This document shows positions 25,272 to 33,244 of a stretch of DNA of 46,184 nt, piece after piece. Position numbers and translations under genes: made by a program. Each line of letters begins with the position of its first letter. Position 1 is the first letter of the stretch. The notes below the pieces were generated by a model. That model ran no database searches. It saw nothing but the letters and a program-made list of their open reading frames with translations, and was not told the DNA's origin. The stretch is from JANOGU01 sp964499865 (lineage in GTDB: Bacteria > Pseudomonadota > Alphaproteobacteria > Rhodobacterales > Rhodobacteraceae). The stretch lies in contig CAZCPY010000004.1 in NCBI GenBank assembly GCA_964499865.1, forward strand, positions 1-46,184, read 5' to 3'.

Positions 25272-26296
25272 GCAGCCCCCCCCAGCATCAGTCGCACCAC
25301 CGCCTCGCGCGTCACCGTCCCCAGCGGACCGCCGGGCCCGGACACGCCCAGCCGGTCGGCGCCGTCCAGGAAGGCGCCCGCCGCCTCGGCCACCGTCGCC
25401 GTGCCGGGCAGGACGGCCAGACCCTCCGCCACCGGCCCCGGCTCCGCCAGCGCCGCCAGCCGCACCACGCGGGCCCGCGGCACGGCGCGGGTGAAGGCGC
25501 GCACGTAGTCGTCGGCGGGGTTCAGCACCAGATCGGCGGGCGTGCCGCATTGCACGACGGCGCCGTCCTTCATGATCGCGATGCGGTCGGCCAGCCGCAC
25601 CGCCTCGTCGAAGTCATGCGTGATGAAGACGATGGTCTTTCTCAGGCGCGATTGCAGACGGATGAATTCGTCCTGCAATTCCCGCCGGATCAGCGGGTCG
25701 AGCGCCGAGAAGGGTTCGTCGAGGAACCACAGGTCCGGTTCCACCGCCAGCGACCGGGCGATGCCCACGCGCTGCTGCTGGCCGCCCGACAGCGCGCGCG
25801 GAAACGCCGCGGCGCGGTCGGCCAGGCCCACCAGCGCCACCATCTCGCGCGCCCGCGTCTCGCGCGCCGCCCGGGGCACGCCCTGGATCGCCAGCGGGAA
25901 GGCCACGTTGTCCAGCACGTTCAGATGCGGCAGCAGCGCGAAGTGCTGGAACACCATGCCCATCCGGTGCCGCCTGATCTGCGTCATCTCGGCCCCGGAC
26001 GCCGCCAGAAGGTCGCGCCCCTCGAACAGGATCGCGCCGCGGGACGGCTCGATCAGCCGCGACAGGCAGCGCACCAGCGTCGACTTGCCGGACCCCGACA
26101 GCCCCATGATGACGAAGATCTCGCCGCGCGCGACCGCCAGGTCCACACCGCGCACCGCCGGCACCAGCCCTGCGGCGGCCAGCGCGCCGGGCGACGGGTC
26201 GGGGCCGAGCGCGGCCAGCCGCGCCGGCGGGCCGAAGACCTTCCAGACATCGCGGCAGACCAGAAGCGGGTCAGCCGGTTGTTCGGGCGTGGTCAT
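25268..26296 (-). CDS. Quaternary-amine (glycine betaine type) ABC transporter ATPase
   Basis: A 342-residue ATPase of the ProV/OpuAA branch. Walker A is GLSGSGKSTLVRCLSRL, the Q-loop lies in GMVFQHFALLPH, signature LSGGQQQRVGIARSL, Walker B DLWFLDEPFSALD and the switch His in FITHDFDEA. The C-terminal extension after about residue 260 is short and only faintly CBS-like (TVAEAAGAFLDGADRLGVSGPGGPLGTVTREAVV). The osmosensing twin-CBS tail of ProV/OpuAA therefore appears reduced. A 35-residue insertion lies between VFGPPARL and the nucleotide-binding core. It sits 22 bases after the binding-protein gene and overlaps the permease gene. Confidence 0.94.
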   Translation of the reverse strand: MTTPEQPADPLLVCRDVWKVFGPPARLAALGPDPSPGALAAAGLVPAVRGVDLAVARGEIFVIMGLSGSGKSTLVRCLSRLIEPSRGAILFEGRDLLAASGAEMTQIRRHRMGMVFQHFALLPHLNVLDNVAFPLAIQGVPRAARETRAREMVALVGLADRAAAFPRALSGGQQQRVGIARSLAVEPDLWFLDEPFSALDPLIRRELQDEFIRLQSRLRKTIVFITHDFDEAVRLADRIAIMKDGAVVQCGTPADLVLNPADDYVRAFTRAVPRARVVRLAALAEPGPVAEGLAVLPGTATVAEAAGAFLDGADRLGVSGPGGPLGTVTREAVVRLMLGGAA

Positions 26297-26318
26297 GACC
26301 GCAATGCGGCGGGGGTCG

Positions 26319-27260
26319 TCACCTGGCGATCCAGGCGCTCCAGGTGGCCTCGTTCGCGGCCATCCACTCGGCGACGACCGCCTCGACCGTCCTGCCGTTG
26401 AGGTCCACCTCGGTGATCAGCGCGCCCATCGTGGCGTTGTCGATGGTGAAGGCCTTGACCGCCTTGTAGGCGCCCGGCCACTTGTCCTTGAGCCCCGACC
26501 AGCCGACCTTCCAGATCTCGCCGAAAGGCTTGCCGCAGTCGTTCGTGGCATCCGGGTTCAGGCCCCAGGCGGGATCGGTGTAGCAGGCGGGTTCGTAGGT
26601 CGGGAATTCCACCCATTCGCCCTGATACTTCGCGGGCGCCCAGTGCGGGGCATAGACCCACAGCAGCACCGGCGCCTGCCGCTGGTAGGCGCTTTCCAGT
26701 TCGGCGAAAAGCGCCGCGTCGGTGCCCGCGTGGATCACCTCGAAGGGCAGGCCCAGGGCGGCGATGCGTTCCTCGTCGAACCCGCCCCAGGTCACCGGCC
26801 CGCCCAGATAGCGGCCCTTGGGCGCGGTTTCGGGGGTGGAGAAGGCCTCGGCGCAGGCGGGCTCCAGAAGAGCCGTCCAGTCCGGCAGGCCGGGGCATTT
26901 CTCCTTCATGTAGGTCGGATACCACCATTCCTCCTTGGCCTGCATGCCGGTGGGGCCCAGCACCTCGACCTTGCCGGTGGCGGTGGCGGCGTCCATCGCC
27001 TCGCGCCCGGTGGTTTCCCAGATTTCCATCGCGACATCGAGGTCGCCCGTCGCCAGCCCCGCGAACTGCGCGAGGTAGTCGGCCTGCACGTATTCGACGT
27101 TGTAGCCCGCCTTGCGCAGCACCTCGCCCATCAGCTGCGTGGTGATCAGCTGGCCCGTCCAGTCGTGCAGGGTCAGCTTGATCGGATCGGTGCTTTCCTG
27201 CGCCACGCCGGCGGTGGTGGCGCAAAGCAGGGCGGACAGGCCAAGGGCAGCAAGGCGCAT
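26319..27260 (-). CDS. Betaine/choline-type substrate-binding protein (OpuAC/ProX family)
   Basis: A 313-residue periplasmic protein with a Sec signal peptide (MRLAALGLSALLCATTAGVAQ). The OpuAC fold is seen in IKLTLHDWTGQLITTQLMGEVLRKAGYNVEYVQADYLAQFAGLATGDLDVAMEIWETTGRE. Several tryptophans and tyrosines that could form an aromatic box for a quaternary ammonium are in EEWWYPTYMK, WVYAPHW and ACYTDPAWG. The ligand is likely a quaternary or methylated amine; betaine, choline and carnitine cannot be told apart by eye. A GAGGGAG site precedes the start. It is the first gene of the five-gene amine operon. Confidence 0.92.
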   Translation of the reverse strand: MRLAALGLSALLCATTAGVAQESTDPIKLTLHDWTGQLITTQLMGEVLRKAGYNVEYVQADYLAQFAGLATGDLDVAMEIWETTGREAMDAATATGKVEVLGPTGMQAKEEWWYPTYMKEKCPGLPDWTALLEPACAEAFSTPETAPKGRYLGGPVTWGGFDEERIAALGLPFEVIHAGTDAALFAELESAYQRQAPVLLWVYAPHWAPAKYQGEWVEFPTYEPACYTDPAWGLNPDATNDCGKPFGEIWKVGWSGLKDKWPGAYKAVKAFTIDNATMGALITEVDLNGRTVEAVVAEWMAANEATWSAWIAR

Positions 27261-27319
27261 GCGACGTCTCCCTCTGTCGGAACATCGTGGCGGGCCCTCG
27301 GACGGGGCCCATCGACCCG

Positions 27320-27350
27320 AAGTAACGCGCGCGGGCGGCCGGGCTGTCAA
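27320..27350 (-). promoter_or_regulatory. Candidate promoter of the amine-uptake operon
   Basis: On the minus strand a perfect TTGACA (27350-27345) lies 18-19 bases before GTTACTT (27326-27320), about 60 bases upstream of the binding-protein ATG. The spacing is slightly long. Between promoter and start is a GGGCCC-7-GGGCCC inverted repeat (27292-27310) that could be an operator or leader hairpin. Confidence 0.4.
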
Positions 27351-27372
27351 CGGGATTTGCGGTGGGCGCCCG

Positions 27373-28011
27373 TCAGTCGTCGTCGCGCCGCAGCGCCAGC
27401 GCGCGCGACGGCACCGTCGCGGGGTCGCCGGGCATCGAGGAATAGGGGTCGGTGATCTCTTCCAGCGTCAGGCCCGGCAGGGCGGCCAGCGCGGTGGCAA
27501 AGCCCGCGTCCCACAGCGGCTGCTTGACCGTCAGCACGATCACCCCTCCCGTGCGGGTGATGCGCACCAGTTCCGGCAAGGCCTCGGCCCCCACATGGCC
27601 GGTGGTGAAGACGCCGGTGGAGATGACGGCGGCAAAGGCGCCGTCGGCAAAGGGCAGCGGCCCGCCCAGCATCGCCCTGTGCAGCGCCGCGTAGCCGCCC
27701 TTGGCGCGGGCGGCGGCCAGCATGCCGTCGGACAGGTCGAGTCCGGTGACAGGGCCGTAGCCCAGGATGCCCAGCCAGGCGCCCAGCGTGCCGGTGCCGC
27801 AGCCCGCGTCCAGCACCGGCCCGGCCCCCCGCGGCAGGTGGCGGGCCAGGAGCGCCAGGCCCACGGAGGGATGGCGATACCCCGCGCGGCCCATGTCGGC
27901 GTCGTAGTCCGCGGCCCAGGCGTCGTAATGCGCCGCCAGTTCCTGCGGCGAGCCTGCCGCATAGACATCGCCCAAAGCCCCGCCATGCCCCCCGCCATGC
28001 CCTGCCGCCAT
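27373..28011 (-). CDS. Class I SAM-dependent methyltransferase (WBSCR27-like)
   Basis: A 212-residue enzyme. The N-terminal ELAAHYDAWAADYDADMGRAGYRHP is typical of a small-molecule methyltransferase group named after WBSCR27. The SAM-binding motif I is PVLDAGCGTGTLGAWL, motif II VTGLDLSDGMLAAARAKG and the later strand FAAVISTGVFTTGHV. The substrate is unknown. The gene lies 112 bases upstream of the amine operon on the same strand, but a separate promoter appears to lie between them. It is divergent from a choline-kinase-like gene across 72 bases. A link to methylated-amine metabolism is possible but unproven. Confidence 0.87.
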   Translation of the reverse strand: MAAGHGGGHGGALGDVYAAGSPQELAAHYDAWAADYDADMGRAGYRHPSVGLALLARHLPRGAGPVLDAGCGTGTLGAWLGILGYGPVTGLDLSDGMLAAARAKGGYAALHRAMLGGPLPFADGAFAAVISTGVFTTGHVGAEALPELVRITRTGGVIVLTVKQPLWDAGFATALAALPGLTLEEITDPYSSMPGDPATVPSRALALRRDDD

Positions 28012-28083
28012 CGCCCGCACTCCCCGCTTTTCCTTGGCCGCAGCCTCGGGCAGGCTGGCGCGGAAGGCAACGGGAGATCGGTG

Positions 28084-28983
28084 ATGGACGCAGGCGAGGC
28101 GGCCGAGGTCGCGGGCGTGGCGGCGGGTCTGGGGCTTTCCGGCCCGCCGGAAAGGCTGGGCGGGCTGACCAACCGCGTCTTCCGGGTGGGCGAGGCGATC
28201 CTGCGCCTGCCCGGTGCGGGCACCGCGGACTATATCGACCGCGCGGCCGAGGCCGCGGCGGCGCGCGCGGCGGCGGCGGCGGGCGTGGCGCCCGCGGTGC
28301 TGCACGCCGATCCCGCGACCGGCGTGATGGTCACCCGCCGCCTGCCCGGCTGCGTGACGATGACGCCGGCCCTGTTCCGCGCCCGCCCCGGCGCCCCCGC
28401 CCGCGCCGCCCGGGCGTTGCGCCAGTTGCACCGGTCGGGCCAGGTCTTTCCGGCGCGCTTCGACCTCTGGGCGATGATCGACGGGTATCTGCGGCTGCTG
28501 TCGGGCAAGGACGTGGCCCTGCCCCCCGGCTATCATGCGGTGGTGGAGGAGGCGGGCGCCGTGCGCCGCGCCCTGGCCCGCGCGCCCGTCGCGCCGGTCG
28601 CCTGCCACTGCGACCCCTTGTGCGAGAACTTCCTCGACACCGGCGCGCGGATGTGGGTGGTGGACTGGGAATATTCGGGGATGAACGATCCGATGTGGGA
28701 CCTGGGCGACCTGTCGGTCGAGGCGGGCTTCGGCGCGGGGCAGGACGCAGAGATGCTGGCCGCCTATTTCGACGGCCCCGCCCCGGCCGGGGAGGTGGCG
28801 CGGATGGTGGTCTGCAAGGCGATGTGCGACCTTCTGTGGACGCTGTGGGGCCTGATCCAGCTTGCCAACGGCAACCCCGCCGACGACTTCCGCGCCTATG
28901 CCGACACCCGTTTCGCCCGCTGCCGCGCGCTGATGGCGGCGCCGGGCTTTGCCGGGCATGTGGCGGTGCTGGACCGCGGCTGA
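28084..28983 (+). CDS. Choline-kinase-like APH-fold enzyme
   Basis: A 299-residue kinase of the LicA/choline-ethanolamine kinase style. The N-lobe shows LGGLTNRVFRVGEAILRLPGAGTADYIDR. The catalytic loop is ACHCDPLCENFL and the metal-binding motif VVDWEYSGMNDPMWDLGDLSVEA, both canonical for choline kinases. GGGAG precedes the ATG; a GTG codon three bases earlier is an alternative start. It ends 7 bases from the convergent tctE gene. With the methyltransferase and the amine operon next door, a role in choline or ethanolamine phosphorylation is plausible. Confidence 0.88.
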   Translation: MDAGEAAEVAGVAAGLGLSGPPERLGGLTNRVFRVGEAILRLPGAGTADYIDRAAEAAAARAAAAAGVAPAVLHADPATGVMVTRRLPGCVTMTPALFRARPGAPARAARALRQLHRSGQVFPARFDLWAMIDGYLRLLSGKDVALPPGYHAVVEEAGAVRRALARAPVAPVACHCDPLCENFLDTGARMWVVDWEYSGMNDPMWDLGDLSVEAGFGAGQDAEMLAAYFDGPAPAGEVARMVVCKAMCDLLWTLWGLIQLANGNPADDFRAYADTRFARCRALMAAPGFAGHVAVLDRG

Positions 28984-28990
28984 CGGCAGC

Positions 28991-30379
28991 TCATGCCGGA
29001 AAGCGCAGGGTGACCTTCAGGCCGCGGCCGCCCGGGCCCGCTGTCGCCTCGGCCACTGCCCCCTGCGCGCGGGCGATGTCGCGCACGATCACCAGGCCAA
29101 GCCCGTGCCCGTCGGCGGAGGGGCGGGGGATGTCGAGGCCGTCGGGCGGAGCCAGGGCGCGCGCCAGCGCGGCGAGGCGGTCTTGCGGCAGGGGGGGGCC
29201 CGTGTCCTCGACGCTCAGCCAGGGCGCGGGCGCGGCACCGGTGCGCAGGGTGACCTCGGCGCCCGGGCCCGCGTGGCGCAGGGCGTTGTCCAGCAGGTTG
29301 CGCACCAGTTCCGCCAGCAGCACGGGCTCTGCCGCCACCGTCAGCGCCGCCTCGCCGTCGTAGCCCAGGTCCGACGCCTGCGCCGCCGCCGCGGGCACCG
29401 TCTCGCGCGCAAGGTCGCGGGCGAGCGCCGCCACATCCACCGGCTGCAGGGCCGGGCGCGCCCCAGCCGCCTCGACCTGCGCCAGGAGCAGAAGCTGCGC
29501 CAGCACCCGTTCCGCCTGCACCAGCGCCGCATCCGCCTTGCCCAGCGCCTCGGCCGCCGCCCCCGCCCCCGGCGCGCGGGCGGCCAGCGCGATCTGGGTG
29601 CGGGCGGTGGCCAAGGGCGTGCGGATCTGGTGGTTGGCGTTGCCGGTGAAGGTGCGCAGCGCCGCGATGGCCGAGGCGAGGCGGGCCATGAAGCCGTCGA
29701 TCGCGGCGACGAGGCCGCCCACCTCCTGCGGGACGGCGGCCTCGACGGGCCGCAGGTCGTGCGGCGGGCGCAGCGCGATGGCGGCGCCCAGCCGGTCGAG
29801 CGGGCGCAGCGCCACGCGCGTCGCGATCCAGACGGCGGCGATGGCCGCCGCGATCAGGCCCGCAAAGCGCGCCGCCGACCGCCACAGGATCGACCGCGCC
29901 AGCGCCTCCCGCGCACGCGTCGACTCGGCCACCGTCACCGAAATGCGCACCGGCCCCTGCCCGGTGGAGATGTCGCGCGCCAGCGTCGCCGCCCGCACCG
30001 GCACGCCGCGCGTCACCTGGTCGGCGAAGGCCGCGGTCTCGGTGCGGGGCACCGTCACCGGTGACAGGTCGGCATAGCCGGTGATCGGCCCGACCGGCCC
30101 GTCGACACGGTAGAACACCTGGTCCTGCGCCGCCGAGGACAGCATCGCCAGCGCCGAGAAGGGGATATCCACGTCGAAGCCGCCATCGGCGCTGACCGTC
30201 ACGCGCTCGGCAATCGCCAGCGCGGCACCGGCCAGGATGCGGTCGGACACGCCCTGCGCGGTGCGCAGCGCCTCGGCCCGGGTATCGACCAGCCCCGCGG
30301 CGCCGATCCCCAGCGTGGCCGCCATCAGCCACAGCACCAGCCGCCGCCGGATCGACCCGCCGCGGCCCGGACCCGTCAT
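28991..30379 (-). CDS. tctE: Sensor histidine kinase, TctE type
   Basis: A 462-residue membrane sensor. Two transmembrane helices (residues about 13-31 and 168-190) flank a periplasmic domain of about 135 residues of the 2CSK type found in tricarboxylate sensors. A HAMP-like stretch, phospho-acceptor His250 in NANHQIRTPLA, the N box ELVRNLLDNALRHA and ATP-lid glycines DGHGLGLVIV follow. The start overlaps the stop of the response-regulator gene (ATGA), so tctD is first in the operon. Its position next to tctCBA suggests that it senses the transporter's carboxylate substrate. Confidence 0.93.
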   Translation of the reverse strand: MTGPGRGGSIRRRLVLWLMAATLGIGAAGLVDTRAEALRTAQGVSDRILAGAALAIAERVTVSADGGFDVDIPFSALAMLSSAAQDQVFYRVDGPVGPITGYADLSPVTVPRTETAAFADQVTRGVPVRAATLARDISTGQGPVRISVTVAESTRAREALARSILWRSAARFAGLIAAAIAAVWIATRVALRPLDRLGAAIALRPPHDLRPVEAAVPQEVGGLVAAIDGFMARLASAIAALRTFTGNANHQIRTPLATARTQIALAARAPGAGAAAEALGKADAALVQAERVLAQLLLLAQVEAAGARPALQPVDVAALARDLARETVPAAAAQASDLGYDGEAALTVAAEPVLLAELVRNLLDNALRHAGPGAEVTLRTGAAPAPWLSVEDTGPPLPQDRLAALARALAPPDGLDIPRPSADGHGLGLVIVRDIARAQGAVAEATAGPGGRGLKVTLRFPA

Positions 30380-31053
30380 GCCCCCCCCTGTGGCGGATCG
30401 AGGAAGTAGCCGAGGCCCCGCGCCGTGCGCAGGGTAAGCCCGTGCGGCGCCAGCCTGCGGCGCAGGCGGCTGACGTATTGCTCGATGGCATTGTCGGACA
30501 GCCCGTCGTCCAGTGTGGTCAGCGACTGGACGATGTGGTCCTTGGTCACCACGCGGCCCGCGCGGGTGAAGAACAGCTCCAGGAGCGCCAGTTCCCGGGC
30601 CGGCAGGTCGATCACCTCGCCCCCGGCCCGCACCTGCCGCGCGGTCTGGTCGAAGCTGACCTCGCCCAGCGTCACCACCGCCGCCCGCTGCCCCGCCTGG
30701 CGGCGCAGCAGGGACCGCACCCGCGCCTCGAACTCGCGCACGTCGAAGGGCTTGACCATGTAGTCGTCGGCCCCGAGGTCGAGGCCGCGCACCCGTTCCT
30801 CGGACGATCCGCGCGCGGTCAGGATCATCACCGCCGCGGGGTTCCTGCGCGCCCGCATCGCGCGCAGCACCGACAGCCCGTCCATCTGCGGCAGGTTGAG
30901 GTCGAGGATCACCAGGTCGAAGCGTTCCGCCGCCGCCAGCGCCTCGGCCGAGGCGCCGTCGGGCGCGCGGTCCACCGCATAGCCCGACCCCGCCAGCAGC
31001 GCCGAAAGCGCCTCGGCCAGCGGGGTGTCGTCCTCGACAAGCAGGATGCGCAT
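30376..31053 (-). CDS. tctD: Response regulator, OmpR/TctD type
   Basis: A 225-residue transcription regulator. The receiver domain has the acidic pair in LLVEDD (Asp8/Asp9), phospho-acceptor Asp51 in VILDLNLPQMDG, Thr in ILTARGSS and Lys in YMVKPFD. The C-terminal winged-helix DNA-binding domain includes LPARELALLELFFTRAGRVVTKDHI and DNAIEQYVSRLRRRLAPHGLTLRTARGLGYFL. It is divergent from the binding-protein and tct genes across 75 bases. The likely target is the tctC leader or this shared gap. Confidence 0.95.
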   Translation of the reverse strand: MRILLVEDDTPLAEALSALLAGSGYAVDRAPDGASAEALAAAERFDLVILDLNLPQMDGLSVLRAMRARRNPAAVMILTARGSSEERVRGLDLGADDYMVKPFDVREFEARVRSLLRRQAGQRAAVVTLGEVSFDQTARQVRAGGEVIDLPARELALLELFFTRAGRVVTKDHIVQSLTTLDDGLSDNAIEQYVSRLRRRLAPHGLTLRTARGLGYFLDPPQGGA

Positions 31054-31128
31054 GATGCAGGCGTAGCGCGGGGCATCCGGCCTGCCAAGACGGTTGTCCG
31101 GCCGGGGGGCGGATGGCAGGCTGCGGGA

Positions 31129-32175
31129 ATGATCCGGCGCCTGATCCTGCTGGCCGCGCTGGCCGCCCCCGCGGCGGCCGAGACGACCGTGTTTCCCGCG
31201 CCGGAGGCCGAGACGGCGCGGCTGCGCGTGTATTCCTCGCTCGACGCCCGGCTGGCCGCGCCGCTGGTGGCGGCGTTCCAGGCACAGGCGCCGGGGGTGG
31301 CGGTGGTCTACGAAGACCTGCTGACCGGCGAAATCGCCGCCCGCGTGGTGCAGGAGACCGACGCCGGCGCCGCGACGGCGGACCTGATCCTGTCCTCGGC
31401 CATGGACCAGGTGGTGAAGCTGGCCAACGACGGCTACGCCCTGCCGGTGGACCGGCCCGAGGCGCAGGGCTGGCCCGGATGGGCATCGTGGCGCGACATG
31501 GCCTTTGCCTTGACCTTCGAGCCCGCGGTGATCGTCTACTACCGCCCGTCCTTTCCCGCCGGCCCCCCCGACACCCGCGCCGCGCTGATCGAGTGGCTGG
31601 CCGGGGCGCCGCCCGGGCAGATCGCCACCTATGACATCGAGCGGGCGGGCGTGGGATACCTGTTCCTGGCCCGCGACCGCGAGCATTTCGCCGACATCTG
31701 GACCCTGGTCGAGGCGATGGGGCGGGCGGGCGTGCAGGTCTTTCCGACCAGCCAGGAGATCATCGACCGCGTGGCCGACGGGCGGATCGCGCTCGGCTAC
31801 AACATCCTGGGGCCCTATGCGGCGGAAGAGGCGGCGCGGCGGCCGACGCTGGGGGTGGCGCTGCCCGCGGATTTTGCCGTGGTCATCGCGCGGGCGGCGC
31901 TGGTGCCGCGGGCGGCGCGGGATGCGGCGCTGGGGGCGGACTTCCTGGGCTTCCTTTTGTCGGCCGAAGGGCAGGAGGTGCTGGCCAGCCGCCTGCGCCT
32001 GCCCGCGGTGCGCCCCGGCGTGGGCGGGGCCGACAGCGCCGATGCGATGCTGGCGCTGTATGGCGAAAGGCTGCGGCCGGTGCCGATGTCGCCGGGGCTG
32101 CTGGCCTACCTCGACCAGGCCAGGCGCGCGGCGGTCCTGCGGCGCTGGCACGCGGCGCTGGCGGGGCGGGACTGA
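31129..32175 (+). CDS. ABC-type (Fe3+/spermidine class) extracellular solute-binding protein
   Basis: A 348-residue periplasmic protein with a short signal peptide (MIRRLILLAALAAPAAA). The fold is that of solute-binding family 1: LRVYSSLDARLAAPLVAAFQAQAPGVAVVYEDLLTGEIAARVVQE, DLILSSAMDQVVKLANDGYALP, GYNILGPYA and ADFLGFLLSAEGQEVLA. No ABC permease or ATPase follows; it lies between tctD and tctC. In similar loci such a protein may present a ligand to the TctE sensor instead of feeding a transporter. That role is inference. Confidence 0.9.
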   Translation: MIRRLILLAALAAPAAAETTVFPAPEAETARLRVYSSLDARLAAPLVAAFQAQAPGVAVVYEDLLTGEIAARVVQETDAGAATADLILSSAMDQVVKLANDGYALPVDRPEAQGWPGWASWRDMAFALTFEPAVIVYYRPSFPAGPPDTRAALIEWLAGAPPGQIATYDIERAGVGYLFLARDREHFADIWTLVEAMGRAGVQVFPTSQEIIDRVADGRIALGYNILGPYAAEEAARRPTLGVALPADFAVVIARAALVPRAARDAALGADFLGFLLSAEGQEVLASRLRLPAVRPGVGGADSADAMLALYGERLRPVPMSPGLLAYLDQARRAAVLRRWHAALAGRD

Positions 32176-32200
32176 ACGCGTCAGGTTGGTGACAGCTTGG

Positions 32201-32215
32201 CATGCAAGGTGCATG
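32201..32215. promoter_or_regulatory. Inverted repeat, candidate TctD operator upstream of tctC
   Basis: CATGCA-AGG-TGCATG is a perfect 6-3-6 inverted repeat. It lies 26 bases after the solute-binding gene stop and about 85 bases before the tctC ATG. Its position fits an operator for induced tctCBA transcription, though OmpR-type regulators usually prefer direct repeats. Confidence 0.4.
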
Positions 32216-32299
32216 ATCGACAGCGGCCTGCCGAGGAGGGCGGGCCCGCGGTCGGCAATCGACGGGCGCACGAGGCGCCCGCAGGGAGGAGAGACCACG

Positions 32300-33244
32300 A
32301 TGAAACACGCCATCCTTGGCGCGGCGCTTGCCGTTGCGCTGACCGTTCCGGCCTTCGCGCAGGACTACACGATCATGGCCCCGGCCAACCCCGGCGGCGG
32401 CTGGGACAGCACCGCCCGCACCATGCAGGAGGTGATGCAGGCGGAGGGCATCGCCGCGAGCGTCGAGGTGATCAACGTCCCCGGCGCGGGCGGCACCGTG
32501 GGCCTGGCGCAGTTCGCCAGCCAAAGCGCGGGCGATGCGTCCAAGCTGATCGTCGGCGGCTATGTCATGGTCGGCGCGATCCTGACCAACGCAAGCCCGG
32601 TGACGCTGGCCGACGTGACCCCCATCGCGCGCCTGACCGGCGAATACGAGGGCATCGCCGTTTCGGCCTCGTCCGACATCCAGACCATCGGCGACCTGAT
32701 GGACCGGCTGAAGGCCGACCCGGGGTCGGTCAGCTGGGGTGGCGGTTCGGCGGGGGGCGTGGACCACATCGTCGTGGGCCTGCTGGCCAAGGCCGCGGGC
32801 GTCGATCCGACCAAGATCAACTACATCGCCTTTTCCGGCGGCGGCGAGGCGCTGGCGGCGATCCTGGGCAACCAGGTGACGGTGGGCATTTCGGGCATCG
32901 GCGAGTTCAACGAACAGGTCAAGGCGGGCACCATGCGCTTCCTCGCCGTGAGCTCCGAAGACCGGCTTGACGGCATCGACGCGCCCACGCTCAAGGAGGC
33001 GGGCTATGACGTCGTGGTGCAGAACTGGCGCATGGTCGCCGCGGCGCCGGGGCTGGACGAGGCCGGGAAGGCCAAGGTGATGGCCGACATCGAGAAGCTG
33101 AACGCCTCGGCGGGCTGGCAGGCGGCGCTGGCCAGCAAGGGCTGGGCCAACACCTACCTGGCCGGCGACGCCTTCAAGGCGCAGCTGGAGACGGAAATCG
33201 CCGCCACGACCGCGGTCCTGCGCGACATCGGCCTGGTGCAATGA
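32300..33244 (+). CDS. tctC: Tripartite tricarboxylate transporter, substrate-binding protein
   Basis: A 314-residue periplasmic binding protein with a clean signal peptide (AALAVALTVPAFAQ). Family marks are IMAPANPGGGWDSTARTMQEVM (carboxylate-binding loop), VINVPGAGGTVGLAQF, the mid-domain WGGGSAGGVDHIVVGLLAKAAG and INYIAFSGGGEALAAILGNQVTVGISG. Such proteins bind citrate-like di- or tricarboxylates. A strong site, GGGAGGAGAG, precedes the ATG. It overlaps tctB by 4 bp and is the first gene of the transporter operon. Confidence 0.95.
   Translation: MKHAILGAALAVALTVPAFAQDYTIMAPANPGGGWDSTARTMQEVMQAEGIAASVEVINVPGAGGTVGLAQFASQSAGDASKLIVGGYVMVGAILTNASPVTLADVTPIARLTGEYEGIAVSASSDIQTIGDLMDRLKADPGSVSWGGGSAGGVDHIVVGLLAKAAGVDPTKINYIAFSGGGEALAAILGNQVTVGISGIGEFNEQVKAGTMRFLAVSSEDRLDGIDAPTLKEAGYDVVVQNWRMVAAAPGLDEAGKAKVMADIEKLNASAGWQAALASKGWANTYLAGDAFKAQLETEIAATTAVLRDIGLVQ

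Noticed and set aside
31081..31120. CCTGCCA/TGGCAGG inverted repeat in the gap between tctD and the binding-protein gene
   Set aside because: The arms are 26 bases apart and only 7 bases long, so it is weak as either hairpin or operator.
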